A DNA stretch of 64,000 nt from Palsa-506 sp963836355 (GCA_963836355.1 CAWIJO010000007.1:620001-684000); one strand, 5' to 3'; shown: positions 43,768 to 52,817, numbered from the stretch's first letter. Numbers and translations are program-made. Notes: generated from the sequence alone by a model not told the origin.

Positions 43768-44646
43768 TTGGCACCCAGAGGCGCTGAGGCGCGATCAAGA
43801 CGGGAAGATGAACCCGGCGCGCGATCAGCTACTGAAGTGCTCGCTGAGCGTCTTGCCGCTGCCCTGGTGCATCACGAGCCTGGCTGGCGGCTACCCCGGC
43901 AAACCGCCCTCGCCCGCCGCTACAACGTCAGTACTGCGGAAATCGACGCCGCGATCCTCCAGCTCATCGACCGCCATCTCATCCGGCGCCTCCCCGGCGG
44001 GCAGCTCTACCGGGTTAGCCCGGCCGAGTACCTTGTCCCGCTGCATGGCGTCCGGGGCCTGGTTTCCCAGGTCGACCCGATGAGCGGCGAGCTGACTTGC
44101 CTCAGCAGTCATATCTCCTGGCGCCGGGCGTCCGAGGAAATCGGCTGGGCGCTCCGCATCGACCCAGCCGAGCCAGCCTGCGTCCTCCGCCTGCTCTGGG
44201 CGGTGGATGGCGAACGCGCTGCATGCACTACTACGTACCTGCCTGCGGGCCAGGCCGACCGGTTCATCGACGCCCCTGCCGCCGGCAACGCCACCGCTGA
44301 CATGGCAGCCGCGCTCAGCCTGCTGCCGCTGACCTCCAGCCCGGAACGCGAGGCAAGCGGCGAGCTGGCGCCAGTGGGCACGCCCGGAACGCTACAGCTG
44401 GAGATGCAGTTGCCGCCCCCGGCGGTGGCCAGGAGTCTGCGGCTGTCAGCCGGGCAGCCGGCCGTGATGCTAACCGTCCGGTTCGACGATCCGGCTACGT
44501 CCGTACCGGTTGCACTAACGGTCACCGTCCTCCGCCCTGACCTGTTCCGGATTGTTATTCAGACGGCCAGGACGCCACTAACGGAGGACCGGGAGGACAG
44601 CTTCCTAGCTGCCTCAGCACACGCGATGGAGGACTGGGAGCCTTGA
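43768..44646 (+). CDS. GntR-family regulator with UTRA-like ligand domain
   Basis: About 292 residues from TTG 43768; GTG 43837 is an alternative start. HTH: AAALVHHEPGWRLPRQTALA, RRYNVSTAEIDAAILQLIDR, HLIRRLPGGQLYRVSPAEYL. The C-terminal half (CVLRLLWAVDGERAACTTTY, QPAVMLTVRFDDPATSVPVA) resembles a UTRA small-molecule domain, giving the HutC-type layout. It immediately follows the pstB stump. A dead paralogue lies between phoU and pstS, so the family is tied to the two pst loci. Ligand unknown. Confidence 0.75.
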   Translation: MAPRGAEARSRREDEPGARSATEVLAERLAAALVHHEPGWRLPRQTALARRYNVSTAEIDAAILQLIDRHLIRRLPGGQLYRVSPAEYLVPLHGVRGLVSQVDPMSGELTCLSSHISWRRASEEIGWALRIDPAEPACVLRLLWAVDGERAACTTTYLPAGQADRFIDAPAAGNATADMAAALSLLPLTSSPEREASGELAPVGTPGTLQLEMQLPPPAVARSLRLSAGQPAVMLTVRFDDPATSVPVALTVTVLRPDLFRIVIQTARTPLTEDREDSFLAASAHAMEDWEP

Positions 44647-44966
44647 GCAGGCATGCTATCCCTTTGCCACATGGATGCATGCCGTGCTTTTCGCGTTACC
44701 TGGCTGATGCTTCTAGCAGGTCCGGCCGGGATGCCGCATTCGGTCAGCAGGCGCTATTGTCGGCGGGCAACAGCACGACACAAGGCGCCGCTGACCGAGA
44801 TTCCCGCGGCGTCAAGTTCGCCGTCCTCGCCCAGGCCCTCACCGCGGCGCCGCGAGCCCGGCTGCCCGGCTACGCCACCGTCACCCCCGTCCCCTGGTGG
44901 GCGGACGCACCATCCGCTACGAAATCGCCTGAACGTTGCCCCGAACCTCCTGTGCGGAAATCGGCG
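44647..44966. other. no recognisable gene
   Basis: Spacer after the GntR gene. Compositional frames only. Confidence 0.4.
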
Positions 44967-45429
44967 TTAGTGGCGCCTGGTGTCACGCGGCCAGGCCTGG
45001 GCGCCCATCTGGACGGCTTCCCAGGGGCTGCCGAGGGGGCGTGTAGGACAAGGACCAGGTCGCTGACGGCATCGATGGTCATGCCGTGGAAGATCGCGGT
45101 GGCGGCGCTGTCGATCCGCTTGGCGATCTCGGCGTGCCGGTGCCCGAACAGCTGCACCCCTTGCAGCCTCCCGGTGCCGCGGTCTCCGGTGAACCGCATC
45201 GAGATGCGGTGGCTGCCGGGACAGTACGCCTTATGGTCATCGGCCTGGGACCCGATGGTGACCGGTTCTCGCCCGCGATCCTGCCCTGCTTGTGCGCGGT
45301 CGTGCCAGGGATGCCGCAGATCGAGAAGTTCGGGTAGGCGTCCGCGACGACCACGCTGCCCTCGGCGGAGCGGTCCAGCTCGCGGGCCCGCAACGCGGCG
45401 CTGATCCCCGCGTCGCTGCCGCCGATCAT
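44967..45429 (-). pseudogene. dead copy of the CoA-disulfide-reductase-like flavoprotein
   Basis: It starts with MIGGSDAGISAALRARELDR and reaches the Cys motif NFSICGIP. It then jumps directly to GTTAHKQGRIAGE, about 260 residues further on in the intact copy. Next, in other frames, come ADDHKAYCPGSHRISMRFTG, RGTGRLQGVQLFGHRHAEIA, and an end close to the intact gene's C-terminus with TAA at 44967. Two internal deletions and at least two frameshifts. It lies 39 nt downstream of the aquaporin gene, so it was once part of that operon. Identity with the copy at 40925 is very high. Confidence 0.88.
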
Positions 45430-45468
45430 GACCAGGGGGCATGCTGGCTCCCGTTCTGGCTGGCTAGG

Positions 45469-46266
45469 TCAATGAGGCTGGCTGTGGCCGGGCGGCCGGA
45501 CCGCGGACGGGGATGCGCCATCGCCAGCTGAACGATCGGGAGGCGCCCCGGCGTTGCTGCTGTGGTGGGGGACCATGATGCCGGCGGCCTCGGCCGGGGT
45601 GACGCCGGGGTACAGCGTCCTGGTGACCACGATGGCCAGGGCGCCGCCGAGGATCTGGGCGGTGATGAAGCCCGGCACCGACGACGGGGCGATCCCGGCG
45701 AAGGTGGCCGAGAACATCCGGCCGATGGTGATCGCCGGGTTGGCGAAGCTGGCCGAGGACGTGAAGAAGTACGCCGCCCCGATATAGGCCCCTACGGCGG
45801 CCGGTGTAGTGCGGCTGCGGTCTGACCGGGCCAGCGCGAAGATCACCAGGATCAGCCCGAGGGTGGCGACGACCTCCGACAGGAAATGCGCGGGCGAGGC
45901 CCGGTGCTTGGCCGAGATGCTGACCGCTGCCTCGGAGAACATCAGGTTCGCCACCACGGCGCCGCCGATGCACCCGATCACCTGGGCCGGGAGGTAAGCG
46001 GCCGCGTCCCGCCAGCGAAGCCCGCCGAAGGCAGCATCGGCGAACGACACAACTGGGTTGAAATGGCCGCCGGAGACCGGCCCGAACATCAAGATGATCG
46101 TGTACAGCCCGGCCGCGGTCGCGGCCGCGTTCTCCAGCAGCTCCAGCCCCACGGCACCAGGGGACAGATTCTGGGCGGCGATGCCCGAGCCGACCACCAC
46201 CGCGGCCAGGAAAGCGCTGCCCAGCAGCTCCGCGAGCAGCCGCCGCCACAACGCCACGTCACTCAC
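45469..46266 (-). CDS. MIP-family aquaporin/aquaglyceroporin of the arsenic island
   Basis: A 265-residue membrane protein from ATG 46266 with six TM segments. The two pore loops are GGHFNPVVSFAD (NPV in place of NPA) and SASFANPAITIGRMFS (NPA). Other marks: LAELLGSAFLAAVVVGSGIA and AQVIGCIGGAVVANLMF. MIP channels in ars operons (AqpS type) pass arsenite out of the cell along its gradient. Here the gene is divergent from arsR copy 2. The usual Arg after the second NPA is displaced to GR, so pore selectivity may be unusual. Confidence 0.9.
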   Translation of the reverse strand: MSDVALWRRLLAELLGSAFLAAVVVGSGIAAQNLSPGAVGLELLENAAATAAGLYTIILMFGPVSGGHFNPVVSFADAAFGGLRWRDAAAYLPAQVIGCIGGAVVANLMFSEAAVSISAKHRASPAHFLSEVVATLGLILVIFALARSDRSRTTPAAVGAYIGAAYFFTSSASFANPAITIGRMFSATFAGIAPSSVPGFITAQILGGALAIVVTRTLYPGVTPAEAAGIMVPHHSSNAGAPPDRSAGDGASPSAVRPPGHSQPH

Positions 46267-46424
46267 CGCCGGGCAGGGCCCGTCGTCTCGCTCGGGCGGG
46301 ACGCCAGGTCTCGCATAGCATCTGCCGCACGGGCCTCATCAGTCACCTGCTACGTCCATCGATAAGCGTCTATGCAACTGGTGACAGCTTGCCAGGCTGG
46401 ATAGATGCCCGTCAAGATAGGGCT

Positions 46425-46811
46425 ATGTCGATGCAAACTGGTCAGGGGGCGATGGAGTTCATCCCCGCAGCCGAGCTGCGGGTCGTTGTCGATGCATGCT
46501 CCACGCCGCTGTTCCGGGAGCCGATCGGCGAGAGCGCGGCCGCCGGGCTGGCGCAGGTGTTCAAGGCCCTTGCGGACCCGGTCCGGCTCCGGCTGGTGTC
46601 CCTGATCGGGGCGCACCAGGGCGGCGAGGCGTGCGTCTGCGAGCTGACCACGGCGTTCAGCCTCACCCAGCCGACGATCAGCCATCATCTGAAGGTCCTG
46701 CGCGAAGCCGGGATCATCGACAGCGAGCGCCGTGGTACCTGGGTGTACTACTGGCTCGTCCCCGCCGCGCTGGATCGGGTGGCCGCGCTGCTGTCCGCTC
46801 CGGCCCGTTAG
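46425..46811 (+). CDS. arsR: ArsR-family metalloregulator (copy 2)
   Basis: ATG 46425 (46431 also possible) gives 128 residues. It has VFKALADPVRLRLVSLIGAH, EACVCELTTAFSLTQPTISH, HLKVLREAGIIDSERRGTWV, YYWLVPAALDRVAALLS. The CVCEL motif (Cys70, Cys72) is an As(III)-binding site; Cys25 may contribute. It is divergent from the aquaporin and upstream of arsM. Short sequences ATCGATAAGCGTCTATG (46358-46374) and GGATAGATG near 46400 in the spacer resemble parts of the copy-1 operator and may be its binding site. Confidence 0.92.
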   Translation: MSMQTGQGAMEFIPAAELRVVVDACSTPLFREPIGESAAAGLAQVFKALADPVRLRLVSLIGAHQGGEACVCELTTAFSLTQPTISHHLKVLREAGIIDSERRGTWVYYWLVPAALDRVAALLSAPAR

Positions 46812-46946
46812 CGACCGGGCCACGGCCGCCGAGTACGCGACCCGGTTCGAGGCACTTGCCGACGCCGCCGCCGACATCGTCATGGGACGCCCCGTTCCGT
46901 CCCAGCCGTCCCCCGCCCGCACCGCGCAGCCCTGAGGAGCAACCCG
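46812..46946 (+). other. short spacer between arsR2 and arsM
   Basis: A frame through this stretch reads ATAAEYATRFEALADAAADI and ends at 46935, but no start codon is visible. It could be a lost extension of arsR or a former small gene. A GAGGAGC ribosome site for arsM lies at its end. Confidence 0.35.
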
Positions 46947-47705
46947 ATGACCGAAGACCACGCTGCGAGCGCCATCCGGGACGCCGTCATCGACCGCTAT
47001 TCCCGCCATGCCCGCGTCGCCCTGGCCGGCGGCGCGCCGCTCGACTGCGACGCCGACGCCTTCGCCGGCGGGTGCGTCGGCGCCTCCGGGTACCCCGGCG
47101 AGGACGCCCCGGACGCGGCGCTGCGCGCCAGCCTCGGCTGCGGCAACCCGCTGGCGGTCACTGATCTCAGGCCGGGCGAGACCGTCCTGGACCTCGGCTC
47201 CGGTGGCGGCCTCGATGTCCTGCTCTCCGCCCGAAGGGTCGGCCCCGCGGGCACTGCCTACGGCCTGGACGCCAGCACCGACATGCTCACCCTCGCCCGG
47301 GACAATGCCGCCCAGGCCGGCGTGGCCAACGCCCGGTTCCTGCACGGCCACATCGAGGACATCCCGCTTCCCTCCGGCCATGTCGACGTGATCATCTCCA
47401 ACTGCGTCCTCAACCTGTCCGCCGACAAGGCACGAGTCCTGGCCGAGGCATTCCGCGTCCTGCGACCCGGCGGCCGCCTGGGCATCAGCGACGTCATCGC
47501 CGACGACGGCTTCGACCCCCGCCAGCGAGGCCAGGCCGAACAACGCGCCGGCTGCACCAGCGGGACCATCACCCCTGGCGAATACCACGACCTCCTGATG
47601 GCCGCCGGCTTCACCGGCACCAGCATCACCGCAACGCATGACGTCGGCGACGGCCTCCACTCCGCGATCATCCAGGCGGCCAAGCGCACAGCGCCGCGGC
47701 ACTGA
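46947..47705 (+). CDS. arsM: arsenite S-adenosylmethionine methyltransferase ArsM
   Basis: A 252-residue protein from ATG 46947 with a GAGGAG ribosome site. SAM motif: VLDLGSGGGLDVLLSARRVG. Cysteines at 34, 43, 65, 153 (ISNCVLNL) and 203 (AGCTSGTIT) match the conserved set that binds As(III), the last two being the essential pair. It methylates arsenite stepwise to volatile or less toxic products in the cytoplasm. Downstream of arsR copy 2, so induced by arsenite. No arsenate reductase or efflux pump is seen in the island, making methylation the main route. Confidence 0.95.
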   Translation: MTEDHAASAIRDAVIDRYSRHARVALAGGAPLDCDADAFAGGCVGASGYPGEDAPDAALRASLGCGNPLAVTDLRPGETVLDLGSGGGLDVLLSARRVGPAGTAYGLDASTDMLTLARDNAAQAGVANARFLHGHIEDIPLPSGHVDVIISNCVLNLSADKARVLAEAFRVLRPGGRLGISDVIADDGFDPRQRGQAEQRAGCTSGTITPGEYHDLLMAAGFTGTSITATHDVGDGLHSAIIQAAKRTAPRH

Positions 47706-47759
47706 CCATCTCGGTTCAGTGCTGATACAGGACGGCTGCGCAGGTAGCCCGGTGCCTAT

Positions 47760-48224
47760 CTAGCAGCAGCCGGCAGCCGAGGCGGCCTGCTCACCAGATG
47801 TGTGGGCACCTGCGCCGCAGCACTCGGGGCCGTCGTGGTCGTGGTCGTAGAAGGTCTGGCTGTCGGCCAGGACCGTGTAGATCTCCCAGTGCTCGCCGTC
47901 GGGCGCGCCCTGGACCCAGAATTTGTCCTGCTTGGCGTAGCAGCAGGTAGTTCCGCGCTCACCGGCCGAGGCAAGCCCGGTCCCGGCCAGCCGTGCCTGC
48001 TCGGCGTCGACGGCGTCGACGTCGAGAACCTCGACACCGAGATGATTGAGGCTCCCGCCGTGACCGGGGTTCTCCAACAGGACGAGCTTCAGCGGCGGCT
48101 CGGCGATGGCGAAGTTAGCGTAACCGGGCCGCCGCTTGGCCGGCTCGGCGCCGAACAGCTTGCTGTAGAAGGTGACAGCCTGGTCGATGTCGCTGACGTT
48201 GAGGGCAAGCTGCACGCGGGACAT
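47760..48224 (-). CDS. arsI: ArsI-type C-As lyase / cadmium-induced VOC protein
   Basis: ATG 48224 with AGGAGG gives 154 residues; the frame is open to 48308 without similarity. Two VOC units: SRVQLALNVSDIDQAVTFYS, KLFGAEPAKRRPGYANFAIA, GSLNHLGVEVLDVDAVDAEQ, GTTCCYAKQDKFWVQGAPDG, EHWEIYTVLADS. Metal ligands by position are Gln5, His61 and Glu114; the vicinal Cys94-Cys95 binds trivalent organoarsenicals. The Cys/His-rich tail may hold extra metal. ArsI cleaves the C-As bond of methylarsonous acid. Divergent from arsR copy 3. Confidence 0.92.
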   Translation of the reverse strand: MSRVQLALNVSDIDQAVTFYSKLFGAEPAKRRPGYANFAIAEPPLKLVLLENPGHGGSLNHLGVEVLDVDAVDAEQARLAGTGLASAGERGTTCCYAKQDKFWVQGAPDGEHWEIYTVLADSQTFYDHDHDGPECCGAGAHTSGEQAASAAGCC

Positions 48225-48256
48225 GGCAAACCTCCTGATGTAAGACTTCGATGACT

Positions 48257-48315
48257 GTCTATATGTGACCTGCCGCCGAGCTTGCCACAGGACATCGGGC
48301 TCTGTCAATATAGAC
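48257..48315. promoter_or_regulatory. ArsR-type operator pair in the arsI-arsR3 promoter
   Basis: GTCTATATGTGAC (48257-48269) and GTCAATATAGAC (48304-48315) are near-perfect inverted copies of each other, 34 nt apart. They flank the divergent promoter. The right copy ends 2 nt before the arsR3 ATG. Each resembles an ArsR half-site pair; binding at both would repress both genes. Confidence 0.6.
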
Positions 48316-48317
48316 GT

Positions 48318-48677
48318 ATGCCGAAATCCCTGATGGTGCTCAGCCCGGCCGACCCGGCGGCCTGCTGCCCGCCGCTGTCCAGCGAGCCGCTATCCCGTGC
48401 CCAGGCCGAGCAGGTCGCGCCACTGCTGAAGGCGCTCGCCGACCCGGTGCGGCTGCGGCTGATGTCCCTGGTGGCCTCGCACCCGGGCGGCGAGGCATGC
48501 GTCTGCGACCTGACCAGCGCATTCGACCTCTCCCAGCCGACCATCAGCCACCACCTGAAAGTCCTGCACGACAGCGGCCTGCTAGACCGCGACAAGCGCG
48601 GCGTCTGGGTCTACTACCGCGCCCGCACCCGGGCGCTGGCCAGCCTAGGCGCACTGATCGGCTACCCCACGCCGTGA
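48318..48677 (+). CDS. arsR: ArsR-family metalloregulator (copy 3)
   Basis: A 119-residue protein from ATG 48318. It has a Cys pair at 16-17 (PAACCPP), LLKALADPVRLRLMSLVASH, EACVCDLTSAFDLSQPTISH (Cys61, Cys63), then HLKVLHDSGLLDRDKRGVWV. CVCDL is the classic arsenic/antimony motif. No Shine-Dalgarno is visible and the operator abuts the start, so its transcript may be leaderless. Regulates itself and the divergent arsI. Confidence 0.93.
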   Translation: MPKSLMVLSPADPAACCPPLSSEPLSRAQAEQVAPLLKALADPVRLRLMSLVASHPGGEACVCDLTSAFDLSQPTISHHLKVLHDSGLLDRDKRGVWVYYRARTRALASLGALIGYPTP

Positions 48678-48743
48678 CAGGACGTTGCAGACCGCCTCGG
48701 GCCATGAGCGGCAGCGGCATCCACACCGAGAGAATCTGAGCCC

Positions 48744-48960
48744 ATGGCGCTGCGACCTTCGCTGACGTCGATCATCAGCTGGCTACGTGCCGGCTCTCCC
48801 GCAGAGCGCCCCGAACGCGGCTACCCTCCCGTTGTTCGCCATCATGGCCTGCAAGTCGGCCGTACTTCCTGGTGACCTGCCCGGAGCGGCAAGAGACGCC
48901 GCCCTAACGCCGCAGCAGGACACCGCCGCCACGCAGCGGCAGGACACTCGCTTGGCGTGA
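48744..48960 (+). pseudogene. possible DUF3349 protein, frameshifted
   Basis: ATG 48744 gives MALRPSLTSIISWLRAGSPA, typical for the start of DUF3349 proteins (SIxxWLRAGYP). One base later (near 48829) the frame PLFAIMACKSAVLPGDLPGA follows, ending at 48960. DUF3349 proteins are about 100 residues long. The join is plausible but the second half is poorly conserved. Confidence 0.4.
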
Positions 48961-49121
48961 CGGAGATACCCTTTGCGCGGGCTACCCAGGACGCCTATCT
49001 GCTGCCTGCGGCAGGATGCAAATCAACCTGCTGGCTCCTACTTGGCTCCCGGCAGGACCGGCAACTGGCCGCTATGCCCGATCAGCGACGTAACAGTGCG
49101 CTGACCCGTGAGAACACCTAG

Positions 49122-49382
49122 TCATGCCACTTCGCCAAATAAGTCCAGGCGGGCGACCGCGGGCAGCACCTGCGCGCCGCGGCCCAGGCCCGCACCCGGG
49201 CCGGTGACGCCGTCGGCGTCCACGCCCCACGCACCGGGGATCGCCTCGATCAGCTCCCCCACCCGGCTGCTGATCGTGTCGATGTGGGCGCTGAGAGCGT
49301 CGACCTGGTCCGGCAGCATCCGGGCCAGCTCGCCGTGGTGGTCATCGAACCGACGCCTGCAAGCACGGGCCGATCTGGCCAC
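49122..49382 (-). mobile_element. IS110-family transposase fragment
   Basis: About 86 residues read RRRFDDHHGELARMLPDQVD, ALSAHIDTISSRVGELIEAI, then a Gly-rich turn. This is the central part of IS110-type transposases, the helix between the DEDD catalytic domain and the Tnp_20 domain. Both flanking domains are absent. No terminal features were found. Confidence 0.65.
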
Positions 49383-49679
49383 CCAGGATGGCTACGAGGA
49401 CTCCGTCCTGCCTGGCGGGTACCCGCCCGGCACTCCCGCAGAAGCATTGGACTGCGGGTGCGGGCTCTACCTCAATGACGCCACCGCCTGGCTGAACCCT
49501 GCGACGAACTAACGGTCGCGACCATTAGCTAGTTCGTGTGCGAACATCATTAGCACCACCAGCACCAGGCGGCCTGCCAGCCGTGGTCAGCGCACCAGCC
49601 CAGGGCCATTATCTCGACAACTTTTTGCGCCGCGTCACCAGTTGGAGGCCTGCCAATCGCCCATGGCAAAATCGGCTAG
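49383..49679. other. no gene; upstream region of the BTAD regulator
   Basis: Spacer with a locally lower GC content around 49510-49620, which may contain the promoter of the 3.1 kb regulator gene. No clear hexamers identified. Confidence 0.4.
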
Positions 49680-52600
49680 GTGCAGATCGGGATGCTTGGA
49701 ACATTCGAGCTTCGCACGGACGACGGCGTCCTCGCCGACGTGCCGGGCGCGCGGCTGCGCGGGCTGTTGATCGCCCTCGCGCTCGAACCAGGTCACGCAG
49801 TCCCGAAGGCGACGCTCGTCGACTGGATTTGGGGTGAGCGCCCGCCCTCCGACGCGGCGAATGCCTTGCAACGCTTGGTTTCCCGGCTGCGGAAGGCACT
49901 GCCGGAAGGGTTGGTCGAGGGGCAGACGGACGGCTACCGGTTGACGGTGGAACCCGGCGCTGTCGACGCGGTGCGGTTCGAACGACTCGTCGGCCAAGCC
50001 CGCAATGACGAGGATCCACGGCGGGTACGGCTGCTGCGTGAGGCCCTCGCATTGTGGCGTGGTGCTGCCATGCAGGACGTCGGTTTGCAGGATAGTGCAG
50101 CGTTTGACGCGGCGGTCACCCGGCTCGAGGGGCTACGCCTGACAGCCATGGAGGATCGGTTCGATGCGGAGGTCAGTCTCGGCCACGGTGTGGAGCTGGT
50201 CACGGAACTGACCGACTTGGTGGTCGCGCATCCGGTGCGAGAACGGCTTGTCGCTGCACTGATGCGTGCCCTCGTCGCGGCCGGTCGCGACACCGAGGCG
50301 CTGCTCGTGTACCAGCGAACGAGAGAAGCCCTGGCCGACGCGCTGGGCGTCGACCCCTCACCGGAGCTGTCCGCCTTGCACGTCGCGCTGCTGCGGGGCG
50401 AGTTGGGACGGCGGGAGGAAAACCGGAAGACCAACTTGCGCTCCGAGCTAACCAGCTTCGTCGGCAAGGACGCTGATGTCGCCGCGGTCCGCGAACTCAT
50501 CGCCGAACATCGGCTCACCACCGTGATCGGACCGGGCGGCTCGGGGAAGACCAGGCTGGCCACGGAAACCGCGCGCACGCTGCTCGGCGACCTGCCGGAC
50601 GGGGCCTGGCTGGTAGAACTGGCGTCGATCGGCGCGGACGGTGACGTGGCGCAGTCGACGCTCGCCGCGCTCGGGCTCCGGGATGCGCTGCTCGGCGGGG
50701 CACCGAATGCGGAGCTGGTTGACCGGCTCATCGCCGCGATCCGCGAGCGGGAGGCACTGCTGATCCTGGACAACTGCGAGCACGTGATCGAGTCAGCAGC
50801 GGCGTTCGCCCACCAGGTGCTCGGGGAGTGTCAGCGGCTGCGGATCCTGGCGACGAGCAGGGAACCGCTCGGCATCACCGGTGAGGCGCTGTGGCTGGTC
50901 GAGCCGCTGGCATTGCCGGAGAGGGACGCCAGCCCCAGCGAGATCGAGTCCTCTCCAGCCGTCCAGTTGCTGCGGGACCGGGCCGGCGCGGTGCGCAGGG
51001 ATCTCGCGGTCGACGCCCACACGTTGTCGACGATGGTGCGCGTCTGCCGGGCGCTGGACGGGATGCCGCTGGCGATCGAACTGGCCGCGGCCAGGTTGCG
51101 CACCATGTCCCTCGACCAGCTCGCCAACCGGCTCGACGACCGGTTCCGCCTGCTGACCAGCGGTAGCCGTACTGCGTTGCCGCGGCACAAGACGCTGCGC
51201 GCGGTGGTCGACTGGAGCTGGGAGCTGCTCACCGACGCCGAACGGATGGTCCTGCGCAGGCTCTCGGTGTTCTCCGGCGGGGCGAGCATGGAAGCGGCCG
51301 AGCAGGTCTGCGTCGGCGATGTGGTCGAGCAGGAGCAGGTGCTCGAGTTGCTCACCTCGCTGACCGAGAAATCGCTGCTGATCACCGAGGGCGACGGCGC
51401 ACCGCGCTACCGGATGATCGGCACGATCAAGGAATACGCCGCGCACCAGCTCGCGGAAGCGGGGGAAGCGGACCTGGCGCGCCATGCGCATCTCGCCTAT
51501 TTCACCGAACTCGCCGAGACCGCGGAGCCGTATCTTCGCCGCGCCGAGCAACTGGAATGGCTCGCCACGCTCGAGGCCGAGCACGACAACATCGGTTCCG
51601 CGATGCGTGGTGTGCTCGCGGCCGGCGAGGCGCACGCGGCGATGCGGCTCGCGGCGGGCGCCGGCTGGTACTGGTGGCTCAGCGGGCACAGGGCCGAAGG
51701 CATGGAGCTGATCACCGCGGCCACGGAAACGCCCGGCGAGGTGACCGATGAGATCCGGGCCATGGTGTACGCCCTTGTCGTGCACTTCGTGAGCTCCGGG
51801 CGGGGCGACGAACACCAGGCCACGGAGTGGATCCACAAGGCGTACCGGTTCAGCCAGCGCAGTCAGTCCCGCAACCCGCTGCTGGGGCTGGTCGCCGCGC
51901 TGGAACGCATGCTGCAGGCGCCGGACGCGTTCTTGCCCGCGTGGGAACCATTGCTGGACAACGAGGACCCCTGGGTACGCGCACTGGCCCGGCTGCAGCT
52001 CGGCAAGATGCGGATCATGATCGGCCAGGGCGGGCGGGATGCGGACGCGTACCTGGAGATGGCGCTCGCCGAGTTCCGGGCGCTCGGCGAACGGTTCGGG
52101 ATTTCGTTCGCCCTGACCGAGCTGGCGGACCGGATCGCCGTGCGCGGCGAGTTCGCCGGCGCGTGCGAGCACTACGAACAGGCGATCGCGATCGTCACCG
52201 AAGTCGGTGCTATCGAGGATGTCATCCGGATGCGGTCACGACAGGCTCAGCTGTACTGGCTGCTAGGCGATGAGGACTGCAGCGCGGCTGCTATCGCCGA
52301 CGCCGAGCGGTACGCGGAACGGGTCACCTGGCCGGACGCACTGGTCGAGCTGGCCCTCTCGAAGGCAGAACTCGCCCGGTGGGGCGGCACCGCCGAGGAG
52401 GCGCACCAGCAACTCGGCGTCGCGACAACCATGCTGGGCGACGAAGCGGAGCGGGCGAACATCCGCGCGGTAACACACGACCTGCTCGGCTACCTCGCCG
52501 ACGACCTCGGCGAGGCCCGTACTTACCGCGCGGCGGCCTGCCAGGCCGCGTCCGAGGCGGGGCACGCACCCCTGATCGCGCAGGTACTCGTCGGGGTCGC

Positions 52601-52817
52601 GGACCTGGCACTACGCTGCGACCAGTACGAGCAGGCCGCGCGGCTGCTCGCGGCGAGCGTCGGCGTGCGCGGACTGCCGGATCGCTCCCACCCGGATGCG
52701 GCACGGATCGAGCAGGCCGCGCGGCACCGCCTCGGCGATGCACGGTTCGCCGAGGCAGCTCGGGAGGGCACGCAGACGAGCTGGTCTCAGCTGGTCACCG
52801 TCACGCTCGCCCCCTGA
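49680..52817 (+). CDS. AfsR/SARP-type transcriptional regulator (BTAD, NB-ARC ATPase, TPR)
   Basis: A 1045-residue protein from GTG 49680 (ATG 49692 possible). Order: OmpR-like winged helix (MLGTFELRTDDGVLADVPGA, near 4-90), bacterial transcriptional activation domain BTAD (FERLVGQARNDEDPRRVRLL to LRGELGRREE, near 95-240), NB-ARC with Walker A GPGGSGKTR near 284 and Walker B LLILDNCEH near 360, winged-helix (TLRAVVDWSWELLTDAE) and a TPR-like C-terminus. SARP activators of this layout switch on antibiotic-type clusters. It converges on the DUF4097/ABC operon, whose promoter has SARP-like repeats. No frameshift across 3.1 kb. Confidence 0.93.
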   Translation: MQIGMLGTFELRTDDGVLADVPGARLRGLLIALALEPGHAVPKATLVDWIWGERPPSDAANALQRLVSRLRKALPEGLVEGQTDGYRLTVEPGAVDAVRFERLVGQARNDEDPRRVRLLREALALWRGAAMQDVGLQDSAAFDAAVTRLEGLRLTAMEDRFDAEVSLGHGVELVTELTDLVVAHPVRERLVAALMRALVAAGRDTEALLVYQRTREALADALGVDPSPELSALHVALLRGELGRREENRKTNLRSELTSFVGKDADVAAVRELIAEHRLTTVIGPGGSGKTRLATETARTLLGDLPDGAWLVELASIGADGDVAQSTLAALGLRDALLGGAPNAELVDRLIAAIREREALLILDNCEHVIESAAAFAHQVLGECQRLRILATSREPLGITGEALWLVEPLALPERDASPSEIESSPAVQLLRDRAGAVRRDLAVDAHTLSTMVRVCRALDGMPLAIELAAARLRTMSLDQLANRLDDRFRLLTSGSRTALPRHKTLRAVVDWSWELLTDAERMVLRRLSVFSGGASMEAAEQVCVGDVVEQEQVLELLTSLTEKSLLITEGDGAPRYRMIGTIKEYAAHQLAEAGEADLARHAHLAYFTELAETAEPYLRRAEQLEWLATLEAEHDNIGSAMRGVLAAGEAHAAMRLAAGAGWYWWLSGHRAEGMELITAATETPGEVTDEIRAMVYALVVHFVSSGRGDEHQATEWIHKAYRFSQRSQSRNPLLGLVAALERMLQAPDAFLPAWEPLLDNEDPWVRALARLQLGKMRIMIGQGGRDADAYLEMALAEFRALGERFGISFALTELADRIAVRGEFAGACEHYEQAIAIVTEVGAIEDVIRMRSRQAQLYWLLGDEDCSAAAIADAERYAERVTWPDALVELALSKAELARWGGTAEEAHQQLGVATTMLGDEAERANIRAVTHDLLGYLADDLGEARTYRAAACQAASEAGHAPLIAQVLVGVADLALRCDQYEQAARLLAASVGVRGLPDRSHPDAARIEQAARHRLGDARFAEAAREGTQTSWSQLVTVTLAP

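Noticed and set aside
50793..52172. 459-codon minus-strand frame
   Set aside because: Antisense shadow of the BTAD regulator.
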